Counted from the first letter of the stretch, positions 1 through 8,329 are shown. The stretch is 24,027 nt of DNA from a virus (IMGVR_UViG_3300005613_000413:1-24027), one strand, 5' to 3'. Notes: generated from the sequence alone by a model not told the origin. Made by a program: numbers and translations.

Positions 1-272
1 CCAACAAACAGTTTTTCAAGCCCTGTCGCATCCGCATATCCTGCATTCAGGATTAATACCTTTTCAGTTTTTACGACATTTTCCCGGTTATCCTGATTGA
101 GATTATATATCGATATATCAGCCGTATTTGTTTCAGGCTTATTGGTCTTTTTTATATCAAACATTATTCTTAAATTGCTAACTTTTATAGCCTTGTCAGC
201 AGGCCCAAAAACGCCAAGCCCTAAGCTTGCAGCTCCTATTTCTACTGATGCTGTCCTATTAAATAATGGCAT
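1..272 (-). CDS. Baseplate hub-type protein, N-terminal part (cut by window edge)
   Basis: Partial gene; its ATG shares one base with the stop of the upstream plug gene (TAATG), and a GAGGA sits about 12 nt before it. About 90 residues are visible, beginning MPLFNRTASVEIG. They contain the pattern NTADISIYNLNQDNRENV, then VLILNAGYADATGLEKLFV, which I recognise from baseplate hub or gp27-like proteins of contractile-tail phages (NTAxIxIYNL, then an AGY strand). In this gene order such a protein would form the central hub below the tail tube. The C-terminus lies outside the window. The assignment rests on motif resemblance and position. Confidence 0.7.
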   Translation of the reverse strand, partial: MPLFNRTASVEIGAASLGLGVFGPADKAIKVSNLRIMFDIKKTNKPETNTADISIYNLNQDNRENVVKTEKVLILNAGYADATGLEKLFV

Positions 273-595
273 TATACGAATTCATCCTCTGTGACATACA
301 CAAGTTGAAGATCATCATTATAAAAATCAATTTGACTCGGCCTTGTAACATTTCCGCTCGTATCTACAACGGCCATCGCTCCCGGTGGTAAACTCCTTCC
401 GGGAAAATTGGAAATTAACTTTTGCCCAAGAACTATTTTAATCCCTGCAACCAAAATATTATCATCTGAATCAGATATTGTCATTGTCCAGAATTCACCT
501 CTATCATTCCAATTAAATGAAAATTTATATGGAATATTATCCAGAATGATATCCTCTGTGAATGAAGGGTAATCTGCAAAGGGTATATTTACCAT
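272..595 (-). CDS. Baseplate plug protein (Pam3 gp18-like)
   Basis: Encodes 107 aa. I chose the ATG at 595 (MVNIPFADYP) over the ATG at 625 because a GAGGAA lies 6 nt upstream of it, right at the stop of the preceding gene; the longer form would overlap that gene without a binding site. The protein shows the compact beta pattern of the phage baseplate plug family: a hydrophobic strand with NIPYKFSFNWNDRGEFWTM, a second with LVAGIKIVLGQKLI, a PPGAMAVVD turn, and an ending in LQLVYVTEDEF. Family members seal the hub of Pam3-like myoviruses. Its place between a Dit-like protein and the hub gene fits. Confidence 0.75.
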   Translation of the reverse strand: MVNIPFADYPSFTEDIILDNIPYKFSFNWNDRGEFWTMTISDSDDNILVAGIKIVLGQKLISNFPGRSLPPGAMAVVDTSGNVTRPSQIDFYNDDLQLVYVTEDEFV

Positions 596-605
596 ATAAA
601 ATTCC

Positions 606-1280
606 TCATTTAAATACTCTATCAAATAAACCGGCTGCGGATGATTTTAATTTTGCTTGCGTTTCTACGCTTGATGTTTGCGGTGTCTGTTTTCCATTGT
701 TCTGTTTTGGAATGCCTTTATTTGCCACTCCATTTTTCCCACGTCCGCCTCCTGCTCCTGTCTGTTTCAGGTTTCCGATTATTGTGTTTTGTGAACTGAC
801 TTTTTTTATCTCTTTAAATTCAGCTGTAAATCTCAGGCTTTCGCCCAATGCCGCGTTTCGTGGGATTGTCATTCTTACAAATGCCATCTGCTTATATGTA
901 TTTAATCCCGTCACTATATCGACAAGCTCATGTTCGTATTTATTTGTTAGTGAATTCCAATACCCTTTCAACAATTTTCGCAGTTCGTCAAAAGCAATAT
1001 TTGTTCGTGTTTTATCTGCTCCCAATATCCTGCCTACCGGACTTGATTTTATGGCTTGCAATTTTCCAAGATAATCAATAGGTGCATTCGTGACATGACC
1101 TGTTATTATTACTCTATCTGGTAATTTAATTATATGGTCACTTATGGAAAGGTCGTCCTCAACAGGAAAATTCGTCACCTGATTTTGATACATATGGGAT
1201 TCATTTATAGTCGCATCAAGCTCAATATCCTGTATCTTAGGTTGAGTTTTTCTGCCTAATAATATTGATAATACAGCCAT
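606..1280 (-). CDS. Dit-like baseplate/tail protein
   Basis: Encodes 224 aa, with its ATG overlapping the end of the tape measure gene. The N-terminal 110 residues have the signature of Dit-like phage tail proteins: IELDATINESHMYQNQVTNF followed by PVEDDLSISDHI and then VIITGHVTNAPIDYLGK. In contractile phages this family links the tube end to the baseplate hub. Residues from about 175 onward are low complexity, rich in Gly, Asn, Lys and Gln (GAGGGRGKNGVANKG), and probably flexible. The gene after the tape measure is the expected location. I cannot tell which baseplate ring it joins. Confidence 0.75.
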   Translation of the reverse strand: MAVLSILLGRKTQPKIQDIELDATINESHMYQNQVTNFPVEDDLSISDHIIKLPDRVIITGHVTNAPIDYLGKLQAIKSSPVGRILGADKTRTNIAFDELRKLLKGYWNSLTNKYEHELVDIVTGLNTYKQMAFVRMTIPRNAALGESLRFTAEFKEIKKVSSQNTIIGNLKQTGAGGGRGKNGVANKGIPKQNNGKQTPQTSSVETQAKLKSSAAGLFDRVFK

Positions 1281-3331
1281 TATTCTACCACCGGATTATT
1301 TGCATTAATAATTCTCGCTTGTTTGCTGAAACCTTCTTCAACGCCTTTTTTAACTTTGTCCTCGATATCTCGAACCGTTTCCTCAGATGTCACTCCTTCT
1401 GCGTTCACTGTTATATTATTCTCTACCTTAAAATCCTGCTTTGTATGAAATATTTTACCTCCCGCAATGCCTCCGGGTATTCCTGCAAATTGCGGAACCA
1501 TTTGCGGTTGTCTGGCTGCTCCTTCAAAAAACCTTGCCAGCTTAAAAAACAATCCTTCAGTGATTTGTTTTTCTGCTGCCGCTCTACCCTCTGGCGTTTC
1601 CAGACTTTTAACAGTATATTCACGCAAGCCTTTGAAAAATAATGGTGCTCCCTTTTTCTTTATTTTTTCTCTTTCCTTTTCGGTTATCTGTTCTCCAGGA
1701 ATAAAAAGCTCCCCTGCTCCCTGTATTATTTTTTTTACTCCATCAATAGCTTTTTCTAAATTAAGTGAAAATGCACCCTCTATGAATTCAATTAAACCAT
1801 TAAGTATGAATTTCATGCCTGTGACCATATTGGCCATATCGTTTTTTACATGATCCATAGTAAGGCCAAGAGCATCCTGCCACTCTCTAAAATCTTTTAT
1901 GTTTAATTCCAATATTGCTTTAAGGTCTTTTCTCATCCCATCAAAGCCGCCAACAAGCCTGCCTATTAATGAATCTCCGCCCTTAGTCCAGACAAGGAAA
2001 TCCTCAACCAATAAAGCAATTAAGGCTATGATTGCGAGTATTATTGCAGGTATTACCAACAATGAGGCATTGAACGCTCCTGCGGCACCGGCGGCACCAA
2101 AAAAAGCCGCCTTTAATGTGACCATTGCTCCCGCAACGAAAGCCATAGTTTTTACCATTACAGACAGTCCGAGAAGGACAGGCCCAATGGCTGCCAATAA
2201 TACCGCAAGAGTCACTATTATATTAAGCATTTCAGGATTCAATTCAGCCAATTTATCTACGAGCTTGCCTGCTGCCGTGACCATTTTTCCAAGAACTTTC
2301 GCAAAGCCTGATTTTGCAATCTTTATAAAAAGGACATCAAGTTTACTTGCTAATTTTCTCATAGCTCCGCCGAGCCCGGACAGTCTGGCTGATGCCATTC
2401 TTGCCGCTGCTCCTACATCTGTCCTCATTATTTCTGCCATTTCACGAAGCCTTGGAGTTCCTGTAGCCAAAGCCGCTTGAACCGCTGCGAGTGCTCTTGT
2501 TCCAAACAAATGGGTCAAGTCATTAGTGGTGACCTGTGCTTTTTCAAGCCTTTCCAGTATATCAATAAAAGGAAGCATTTCACCAGTAGAATCCTTAACT
2601 CGTACCCCCAATCGTTCTAAAGTCCGAGTTACTTCTGGTGTGGGCTTTGCAAGGTTCAGCAATGCCATACGAAGGCTGGTTCCTGCCCTTGTCGCTGTAA
2701 TCTGTCTCTTTGCAAAAGATCCCAAAATTGCGAGAGTTTCTTCCAAGTTATTATTAAAGCCCGCAGCGACACCGCCTGCAAAGCTTAAAGCCTGAGATAA
2801 TTCAGGAAGATTTGTCGCCGCTAAATTTGAAGCCACTGTCAATGAATCTGCCACTCTTGTCGCTTCCTCTGCTGTAAGACTGAATGAATTTATCGCTCCC
2901 GATGCGACCCTTGCAGTTTCTGCCATATCCATATTAGACGCAGCGGCCAAATCCATCACACCCGGAGTCGCTCCATATATTTTATTGACGTTGAATCCTG
3001 CGGCTCCTAAGTTATTCATGGCATCAGCCGTTTCTGCTGCCGTAAAGACAGAATTTTTCGCCAGCTCCAAAGCTCTATTGCTTAATAGTTTAAATTCATC
3101 TGCCGTTAATTTAATTCTGGATTGTAAAAACAGCATTGCATCTTCAAAGCCTGTGAAAGCCGTTGTTATTCTTTTGCCTAACAATACCAAAGGAAGCGTG
3201 AAAGCTGCGGACATTTTAAGTCCTGCGGTCTGCATCTGTTGTCCTACGCGATTCATTCTTGATTGTGCTTTTCTCAGAGCAGATTCGTCAATCCTGAATC
3301 CGATTTTATTCACTAATTCTCTAACGACCAT
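1280..3331 (-). CDS. Tail tape measure protein
   Basis: Encodes 683 aa, the longest protein here. It has an N-terminal helical region (LRKAQSRMNRVGQQMQTAG), then a TP901-type core with a GFEDAM motif and repeated Ala-rich helices (FTAAETADAMNNLGAAGF, LPELSQALSFAGGVAAGFN). A very hydrophobic stretch at about residues 370-460 could span membrane two or more times. Tape measures set tail length and can reach the host membrane during DNA ejection. At 683 aa it is short for the class, so a modest tail is expected. Its start overlaps the stop of the frameshifted chaperone by 11 nt, the usual chaperone to tape measure arrangement. Confidence 0.9.
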   Translation of the reverse strand: MVVRELVNKIGFRIDESALRKAQSRMNRVGQQMQTAGLKMSAAFTLPLVLLGKRITTAFTGFEDAMLFLQSRIKLTADEFKLLSNRALELAKNSVFTAAETADAMNNLGAAGFNVNKIYGATPGVMDLAAASNMDMAETARVASGAINSFSLTAEEATRVADSLTVASNLAATNLPELSQALSFAGGVAAGFNNNLEETLAILGSFAKRQITATRAGTSLRMALLNLAKPTPEVTRTLERLGVRVKDSTGEMLPFIDILERLEKAQVTTNDLTHLFGTRALAAVQAALATGTPRLREMAEIMRTDVGAAARMASARLSGLGGAMRKLASKLDVLFIKIAKSGFAKVLGKMVTAAGKLVDKLAELNPEMLNIIVTLAVLLAAIGPVLLGLSVMVKTMAFVAGAMVTLKAAFFGAAGAAGAFNASLLVIPAIILAIIALIALLVEDFLVWTKGGDSLIGRLVGGFDGMRKDLKAILELNIKDFREWQDALGLTMDHVKNDMANMVTGMKFILNGLIEFIEGAFSLNLEKAIDGVKKIIQGAGELFIPGEQITEKEREKIKKKGAPLFFKGLREYTVKSLETPEGRAAAEKQITEGLFFKLARFFEGAARQPQMVPQFAGIPGGIAGGKIFHTKQDFKVENNITVNAEGVTSEETVRDIEDKVKKGVEEGFSKQARIINANNPVVE

Positions 3332-3985
3332 GGGCTTTGCCTTCTCTTTTTATTCTTTCTTCTTCCTTTTTTTCCACATCTTCCTTAATGTCAAGTATCG
3401 CATTTGCTTGAGCCATCTCATCATAATCATAGCATGTTTTCAATTCCTCCCAAGTTGCGATACCATTAACTATAAGCCTCCAAGCAAACCATTTTTCAGT
3501 TAATTCTGGATCGATTCTTTTTCCGATGTATTCGGAGTATTGGTCATTTTTTGTATTATGTTTTGCCTTGCGATCGCTTCTCCAATACTCCTGTTTCCGA
3601 AAAAACGATTAGCATCCACAACAAATAATAAGACTTTATATAGTGTCATGTAGTTTGCTGCGAACTCCATATCGATTGTTTCTTTTTTTAATACCTTTCC
3701 ATCATATTGAACATATTCTAAAAGGTCTATTATTAAATCGATCACTCCGGGCTGGGCAAGGTTTTCAGTTAATCCAAGTAAAGCGTTTCCAACCTCATTC
3801 ATATTAACATCAATATCCAGCAATGAGCTTCCAGTTTTTATTCCTTTCACCATACCAGAAAAGGCAGGCCCTAATAATTTCAGGAGCCTGCCTTTAAGTT
3901 CTAATCCCTTGAGCGCCATAAAGGCTGTGACTTCAACCTTATGCCCGTCAATATCTTTTTTTTCCGATCTTAACATTCCCGCCAT
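3321..3985 (-). CDS. Tail assembly chaperone, long form made by -1 frameshift
   Basis: Predicted fusion of 221 aa. Residues 1-129 are shared with the short form; the ribosome then slips back one base on TTTTTTC (3605-3599) and reads 92 codons to a TAG at 3321. The extension is open throughout and looks like protein: RKQEYWRSDR at its start, then ELTEKWFAWRLIVNGIATW, EELKTCYDYDEMAQA, and a charged lysine/glutamate-rich end. I see no ATG early in that frame, so independent initiation is unlikely. It fills the gap between the short form and the tape measure. Frameshifted chaperones such as lambda G/GT are common at this position. Confidence 0.72.
3500..3985 (-). CDS. Tail assembly chaperone, short form
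   Basis: Encodes 161 aa and lies between tail tube and tape measure genes. The sequence is mostly helical (MALKGLELKGRLLKLLGPAF, LIIDLLEYVQYDGK, YMTLYKVLLFVVDANRFFG), like chaperones that coat the tape measure before tube polymerisation. The 0-frame product ends in a polar tail (NTPNTSEKESIQN) with TAA at 3500. A slippery heptamer lies inside the gene, so this would be the major product and the frameshifted one the minor. Family resemblance is moderate; location and the frameshift signal carry most of the weight. Confidence 0.78.
   Translation of the reverse strand: MAGMLRSEKKDIDGHKVEVTAFMALKGLELKGRLLKLLGPAFSGMVKGIKTGSSLLDIDVNMNEVGNALLGLTENLAQPGVIDLIIDLLEYVQYDGKVLKKETIDMEFAANYMTLYKVLLFVVDANRFFGNRSIGEAIARQNIIQKMTNTPNTSEKESIQN
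3599..3605 (-). promoter_or_regulatory. -1 ribosomal frameshift slippery site TTTTTTC
   Basis: On the minus strand the 0-frame codons are CGT TTT TTC GGA, giving the heptamer T TTT TTC of canonical X XXY YYZ form. After slipping, both tRNAs re-pair (TTT on TTT, Phe on TTT). The -1 frame then stays open from CGG at 3599 to TAG at 3321. I did not fold the downstream RNA for a stimulatory structure. Confidence 0.68.
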
Positions 3986-4007
3986 TTTTATTCTCCCGCT
4001 TTAAATG

Positions 4008-4445
4008 TTAAACTGAGGGTTCTACATCTGCATTTCCTGCGACAGCCATAATTAAATCAGCGCAATCAATAGTCCATTCCCTGTTTTCGATTTCCTTAGA
4101 ACCTACAACATCGGCAGGCTTTCTTACCCATGCATGGCCGGCCGCACATACAGTTCTTCCGGAATTGTCCTTTATTATAATGGGCAAAACGCCAACATTT
4201 GTAAGCTCATCAGCTTCAAGAAAAGCAAAAAGCACATCATTTGATCCGCTTGTTTGCTGTAAGGTGATTACTACCACTCCGCGTTTATCGTTGGATTTTG
4301 ATCTGCTAACTAATCCATCCGCCCCACTAACGGCAGTGAATGAATCTTCCGCCCTTGAAACATTGATGAATTCGCCATCAGCATATCCCGACATAGGAAC
4401 ACCGCCAACTATTAAGGCGAATTGTGCTGGATCGTATGTTTTCAT
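4008..4445 (-). CDS. Tail tube protein (DUF3277-like)
   Basis: Encodes 145 aa directly after the sheath gene, the usual sheath-tube order in contractile phages. It begins MKTYDPAQFALIVGGVPMSGY, followed by the GEFINVSRAEDSFTAVSGADG and SRSKSNDKRGVVVITLQQTS patterns that I associate with DUF3277 tube proteins. The rest alternates beta strands (VLPIIIKDNSGRTVCAAGHA, REWTIDCADLIMAVAG), as expected of a tube monomer that stacks in hexameric rings. The length fits the family. Spacing to the sheath gene is 24 nt, with a GGAGATGG just before the start. Confidence 0.85.
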   Translation of the reverse strand: MKTYDPAQFALIVGGVPMSGYADGEFINVSRAEDSFTAVSGADGLVSRSKSNDKRGVVVITLQQTSGSNDVLFAFLEADELTNVGVLPIIIKDNSGRTVCAAGHAWVRKPADVVGSKEIENREWTIDCADLIMAVAGNADVEPSV

Positions 4446-4469
4446 TTTTCCATCTCCTTATTTTATATG

Positions 4470-5774
4470 TTATACTGATATCGTTCCCCGAATTATTGTT
4501 TTATGTATTGCGCCAGCAAGCTCGGCCGTGAATGTCACATCCGGTAGAGTTCTCGCGGCCTTGTCTACACTCGAAACATCCTTAACAAGAGGAACAGTCA
4601 CAGTAGGAGCAGGATCATCTTTTAATCCACCTCTGTCAATACCTTGCTGCAATTGGGCTTTGATTTCTCCCTCTATAATTGCCACTCCCTTATCCGTGAA
4701 AGGTATCTTAGGCAGGTTTGTCATGCGGCTGAATATCCTTTCAGTCATTCTCGCCTGCAACCAATCAATGAAAACAACAACATCAACAAATTGCGGTTTG
4801 GCCATTGTACCGTTTTCTATGATGTTCACTCCGCCGACTTCTGTGTATGTATTGCAATTCTTAGCAAGCGCATTTGCCTTTTCTGTGTCATTCAATACAT
4901 CGACTGTCACGCTTGAAATGGTTTTGAATTTAAGCGTGTATGATCCCGGATCATTAGGCATTATCTGACCCATTGAACCAGCATCCAGATATTCTGTGGC
5001 TGCCGTTGCACTGTAAAAGCAAGCCGTTCTTTCGTATGCCAAATCTTTAAGCTGTTTCGGAAGGGAACCGGTATCTGCTGCCAATGTGGTATTAATGATT
5101 TCACTATCAGATGAAGCCGTGAAGAAAATCTTTTTCTTAGTTTCAATCCATGCAGCAAGGAGAAGAACCGTAGCCTCTGTCCTGTCTGTAAGAATCACTC
5201 CATAAAAAGCATCGGATATATTGACAATCGCATCCATAGTATCGCCAATGGCTTCTGTAACCGTGAAAGCTGGAACAGTGATATAATCACCTACCTTTAA
5301 GCTCCATGCGGTACCTGCCACGTCATGCGATACAGTGAAGTTTCCCCCTGATCCATCTGTCGCATCAACAGGTTCAGAGCCTGCATCTATCGCAGCCACA
5401 AGACCGGTTGCAATGCTTGTCACGGTTGCTCCTACACCAGATGTATATGTGAGCTTTGTACCATTAACATATACATCATAGTCAGTTGAATCATGGGCTT
5501 CTGAAACGGTTATGGTTACAGGATCATCGACTTTGCGTCTTCCGACTGCCACCTGTGTTGGTTGTGGACTCTGTGCGAAAAGGTCGCTTGCTGCTATGTA
5601 TTCCTTGTCAGTAGATTCAAAATCATCAGCCATAGCAGTTAGGGAAGAATAAAATTTGATCCTCTCATTGAATCTCTTATGAGAACCAACGATTAAACAG
5701 GTACCAAATCCCGCTCTGGAGACCGTTCCGGCCTGCAGGGAGATTTGGACATCAACGATATCAGTGATAGGCAT
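4470..5774 (-). CDS. Tail sheath protein (DUF3383-like)
   Basis: Encodes 434 aa with a strong AAGGAGG site. The N-terminus (MPITDIVDVQISLQAGTVSR, then FGTCLIVGSH) and the segment YIAASDLFAQSPQPTQVAVGRR are typical of DUF3383 sheath proteins. The C-terminal half has NDPGSYTLKFKTISSVTVD and FVDVVVFIDWLQARMTERIF, matching the conserved assembly domain. Around residues 84-175 there is a Thr/Val/Gly-rich beta insertion (YDVYVNGTKLTY onward) that looks like a separate module and resembles one in the cement protein at 9356-10126. The sheath contracts to drive the tube into the host. Confidence 0.9.
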   Translation of the reverse strand: MPITDIVDVQISLQAGTVSRAGFGTCLIVGSHKRFNERIKFYSSLTAMADDFESTDKEYIAASDLFAQSPQPTQVAVGRRKVDDPVTITVSEAHDSTDYDVYVNGTKLTYTSGVGATVTSIATGLVAAIDAGSEPVDATDGSGGNFTVSHDVAGTAWSLKVGDYITVPAFTVTEAIGDTMDAIVNISDAFYGVILTDRTEATVLLLAAWIETKKKIFFTASSDSEIINTTLAADTGSLPKQLKDLAYERTACFYSATAATEYLDAGSMGQIMPNDPGSYTLKFKTISSVTVDVLNDTEKANALAKNCNTYTEVGGVNIIENGTMAKPQFVDVVVFIDWLQARMTERIFSRMTNLPKIPFTDKGVAIIEGEIKAQLQQGIDRGGLKDDPAPTVTVPLVKDVSSVDKAARTLPDVTFTAELAGAIHKTIIRGTISV

Positions 5775-5793
5775 ATATGCCTCCTTTTTTTGG

Positions 5794-6333
5794 TTATGTT
5801 GCGTCTATTGTGAATGTATCTGATAGAACAGTTTGTTCATTTTGTTCGTATGTTGCCTCCATATCTTTAACGATTGCAATATAGCCCGGTTCGTCTGTGC
5901 TTTCCTGTGCGATACGGAAAAGCAAATCCATTCCCCGGCGTTCTTGATATTCTGTATCTTGCAAAAAATTCAAATTCTGTATAGGAAAAGAATCTACAAA
6001 GACAATCCCGCCATCTCGCAATGTTTGCAGAACACTATCTTTATTTAATGCCATGCGTATATTTTCAAATGCTGTCAATGCCTGATACGGAGTAGTGCCG
6101 TCATGGGTCATGCTTAAAGTAAATTCCCTATTGCCAGTTATTTTATTATCTCCAGACCCATCCGGACGACCTATATAATCATGCCCAATTTTAACAAAAG
6201 GTAGCATCGCAATCGTTATATAGGGCTTTGCTGGTTGCGGAGCGTTCTGATCTGTCCATATAGTCATGACGTTCGGGCTGTTATCATATACAAAAGCTCT
6301 CAAGCTATTTTGCAATGTCTGGAAATTTATCAC
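5794..6333 (-). CDS. Neck terminator / tail terminator protein
   Basis: Encodes 179 aa directly upstream of the sheath gene. It shows the pattern FQTLQNSLRAFVYD, then IWTDQNAPQPAKPYITIAM and REFTLSMTHDGTTPYQAL, seen in the LIC_12616-type neck terminator family, which joins the completed tail to the head. The central DGGIVFVDSFPIQNLNFL and the ERRGMDLLFRIAQES strand are also typical. It overlaps the coiled-coil gene by 4 nt (ATGA). The assignment combines pattern recognition with position. Confidence 0.75.
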   Translation of the reverse strand: MINFQTLQNSLRAFVYDNSPNVMTIWTDQNAPQPAKPYITIAMLPFVKIGHDYIGRPDGSGDNKITGNREFTLSMTHDGTTPYQALTAFENIRMALNKDSVLQTLRDGGIVFVDSFPIQNLNFLQDTEYQERRGMDLLFRIAQESTDEPGYIAIVKDMEATYEQNEQTVLSDTFTIDAT

Positions 6334-6701
6334 TTTCTTATTTCCTCTATCTTTGTTGTTTCCACTTTGGTATCATTTTTTTTCATTCCAAAATAGGTCA
6401 TTAATAATGAAAGTATTGCGAATCCTAAAAATAGAAAGCTGTAAATCGTATTTTTACACGGCATTTTCAATTCAATTTCCTGTATTTTTTCTTCATTGTC
6501 ATTCAGCCGGTCTTCATGCCTTTCAAAAGCTTTGTTTCCGCTCTTTAATCTTTGCTCTGTCGCGCTTTGAAAATCCTTCAAGTCATCAACTTTTTTTTCA
6601 ATATTTTTAAGAGTATCACCCATATTAATTTGGTTCTGTTTTATCTCTCCCAGCATTTGGCTATATGGATCAATAGGTGGCATTTTCATATCCTCATTCA
6701 T
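6330..6701 (-). CDS. Coiled-coil protein with one C-terminal membrane helix
   Basis: Encodes 123 aa and overlaps both neighbours by ATGA. Residues 15-80 form a heptad-like charged stretch (MGDTLKNIEKKVDDLKDFQS, then HEDRLNDNEEKIQEIEL). A hydrophobic helix follows at about 86-105 (YSFLFLGFAILSLLMTYFG), then a charged tail. The layout resembles XhlA-type or i-spanin-like small proteins, but position among head-tail connector genes is unusual for lysis. Without a clear homologue I give no function. A single-pass tail-anchored protein involved in lysis, superinfection or virion assembly are all possible. Confidence 0.65.
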   Translation of the reverse strand: MNEDMKMPPIDPYSQMLGEIKQNQINMGDTLKNIEKKVDDLKDFQSATEQRLKSGNKAFERHEDRLNDNEEKIQEIELKMPCKNTIYSFLFLGFAILSLLMTYFGMKKNDTKVETTKIEEIRK

Positions 6702-7039
6702 ATTAATACAGCAATAGTTTTATAATGGCTTATGATATTATTCTGCCAAGAACCACATGACAGAACTTCAAAATTCTTTCCATTTATTGCGACTATATCT
6801 GCGTTTTTTCCATCTTTGTCGCTCGCTGGATTTAGTTTTGTATCCGAATATATTCTAAAAGCTTCTTTTTCACGCCGGGCTTCTGGAAGCATTTCCATTT
6901 CCCGAGGCGTAAGAGGCTGAACGCTCGCTTTAATATTAAAAGTTGATTTTGCACTTTCAATCCATCTCCCGTTTGCATCATAATTACCCGCACCGTTGAC
7001 TCTGCTTACAGTCAATGTAAAATTTCTTAACCCGCTCAT
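6698..7039 (-). CDS. Head closure / head-tail connector protein
   Basis: Encodes 113 aa within the connector block. It has FNIKASVQPLTPREMEMLPE followed by ARREKEAFRIYSDTKLNP, a pattern I know from phage head closure (stopper) proteins, in which a beta-barrel core carries a PREMExLPExRR stretch. The end, CGSWQNNIISHYKTIAVLI, also fits. Such proteins plug the portal after packaging. The gene lies between the HK97 gp10-like protein and the coiled-coil protein, with short spacing. Confidence 0.72.
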   Translation of the reverse strand: MSGLRNFTLTVSRVNGAGNYDANGRWIESAKSTFNIKASVQPLTPREMEMLPEARREKEAFRIYSDTKLNPASDKDGKNADIVAINGKNFEVLSCGSWQNNIISHYKTIAVLI

Positions 7040-7040
7040 A

Positions 7041-7538
7041 TTATCCTTTTATAACTTCAATATGTTGTATGCTTTGCTTCATCTGGCCGGTATCAACAAG
7101 GGGATTTTTAGAGCCTTTTCGGTCAATCGTGGATTGTGCAAGCGGAGGGGATTTTATCTTATTTATTTTAGCGATTGTTTTTCCTGTAAGCCATTCTCCA
7201 ATCACGCCAAGTGCTTTTTCAATAGTTGTTGAACCTCTTATAAATTTATCGTATTGCTTTTCCAGCATCGCTTGAAGTTGGCTCTTTGTCTCATCATAGG
7301 TTGTCCGCATGAAAGGTCTTGCAGGAATATTCCTGTTCGGAGCGCCAAATTCGTGAACCGCTCCGACAATAATAAGCTCCGACATATCGGTTGCTTCTTC
7401 ATGGCCACTTCCAATTTTATCGCCTGCATTTACTTCTCCATCGTCTGGCAAACCTACCTTCGTATAGCTGTCTCCCGCTTTTTGGAGTTCCGTTTTTATG
7501 CGATTCCAACCTCTGTCTATTATAATAAGATTTTTCAT
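7041..7538 (-). CDS. HK97 gp10-like neck/tail completion protein
   Basis: Encodes 165 aa. The central ELIIVGAVHEFGAPNRNIPA followed by RPFMRTTYDE, and the C-terminal PPLAQSTIDRKGSKNPLVDT followed by GQMKQSIQH, are the signature of the HK97 gp10-like/virion morphogenesis family (IPARPFxR, PLxxxTxxxKGSxxPLxDTG). Members sit at the neck or tail end. The order DUF4054, gp10-like, closure, terminator, sheath matches known myoviruses. Spacing to the next gene is one base. Confidence 0.85.
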   Translation of the reverse strand: MKNLIIIDRGWNRIKTELQKAGDSYTKVGLPDDGEVNAGDKIGSGHEEATDMSELIIVGAVHEFGAPNRNIPARPFMRTTYDETKSQLQAMLEKQYDKFIRGSTTIEKALGVIGEWLTGKTIAKINKIKSPPLAQSTIDRKGSKNPLVDTGQMKQSIQHIEVIKG

Positions 7539-7880
7539 TCAAATCGTTCTGTTCCTCGCGCTCATTATTAACCCATCTCTCAAGGCTTTCAATTGTAATC
7601 CCCATGTAGTCTGGTCAAGGTAATGTGAAGTCTTTGAACTCGTAGTTCCATATGACCTTGCCAGATCACCCTCTTTCTCAGATTTAATTGAACCAGCTGC
7701 GGCGGCAGCCCCCCGGTTCTCCAGAGCTAACCAATGGAGAACCAGAAGGGCTATCGCATCATTTCTCTGCGTGTCATATATTGTGCCAGTTTGTGCATCA
7801 GCAAGTATGATTAAATTGTCCACCCGGGCATCAATAACGACATCCGGGTTTCTGGCTGCAATAATTTGACTGACGGTCAT
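7539..7880 (-). CDS. Head-tail adaptor (DUF4054-like)
   Basis: Encodes 113 aa, all-helical in appearance. The pattern AIALLVLHWLALENRG, a Gly/Ala linker, IKSEKEGDLARSYGTTSS and LDQTTWGLQLKALRDG is the hallmark of DUF4054 head-tail connectors, which form the ring directly beneath the portal. Its start overlaps the stop of the 150-aa gene (ATGA), and its stop abuts the start of the gp10-like gene. Length is normal for the family. Confidence 0.85.
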   Translation of the reverse strand: MTVSQIIAARNPDVVIDARVDNLIILADAQTGTIYDTQRNDAIALLVLHWLALENRGAAAAAGSIKSEKEGDLARSYGTTSSKTSHYLDQTTWGLQLKALRDGLIMSARNRTI

Positions 7881-8329
7881 GCTAATTCCTTAATCCTTTT
7901 CTTGATCGCCTTTTTCACTGTTTTACGGTCTTCTGTCTCAAGCATCTGTTCAAGTTGTGCAACATCCTCAACCTGATCAATCACATCGCAAGCGTCTCCG
8001 ACATTCATTTCTGATATGTCATCAGTCTCGCCATCATTATTATTCACTTCGCTTTGAGCTGGTTTTGTTTCAGGTGCTTTTGCTGCCTTATTCTTCTCCT
8101 TAGGAGTTTCATCCGCAGCAACAACACCATTAAGTCGAGGATGAGGCTTGACAGTCTTTTTGGGAGTTTCGTCCCTTAATTCAATCAAGCCAATTGCAAT
8201 TTTTTCCTGAACGAATGCATCGTTCCTGAAAGCTTCTTCTTTTTCCTTGGGAATCGCATTGTCCTCCCCCGGAAAAATGAAGATGCCTTGAATCTTTGTG
8301 AGACTCGCTTTTTTCCATCGCAGTATCAT
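7877..8329 (-). CDS. Hypothetical acidic protein between capsid and connector
   Basis: Encodes 150 aa. The N-terminal 50 residues look folded (ILRWKKASLTKIQGIFIFPG), then a polar linker carries a repeated DETPKK/DETPKE motif and KAAKAPETKPAQSE. The C-terminal 45 residues (NVGDACDVIDQVEDVAQLEQ, then EDRKTVKKAIKKRIKEL) look like a small helical SAP- or Rho-N-like bundle. Proteins of this layout commonly follow the capsid gene in phages and may help in head completion. I do not recognise a named family. Confidence 0.7.
   Translation of the reverse strand: MILRWKKASLTKIQGIFIFPGEDNAIPKEKEEAFRNDAFVQEKIAIGLIELRDETPKKTVKPHPRLNGVVAADETPKEKNKAAKAPETKPAQSEVNNNDGETDDISEMNVGDACDVIDQVEDVAQLEQMLETEDRKTVKKAIKKRIKELA

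Noticed and set aside
562-1074. Long plus-strand open frames opposite the Dit-like, tape measure and other structural genes
   Set aside because: They lie antisense to well-recognised genes, have no ribosome binding sites and composition unlike real proteins; all supported genes are on the minus strand.
3515-3530. Alternative slippery stretch GGAAAAAG near the end of the short chaperone
   Set aside because: It is not a canonical X XXY YYZ heptamer in the 0 frame; TTTTTTC upstream is and leads into the same open frame.
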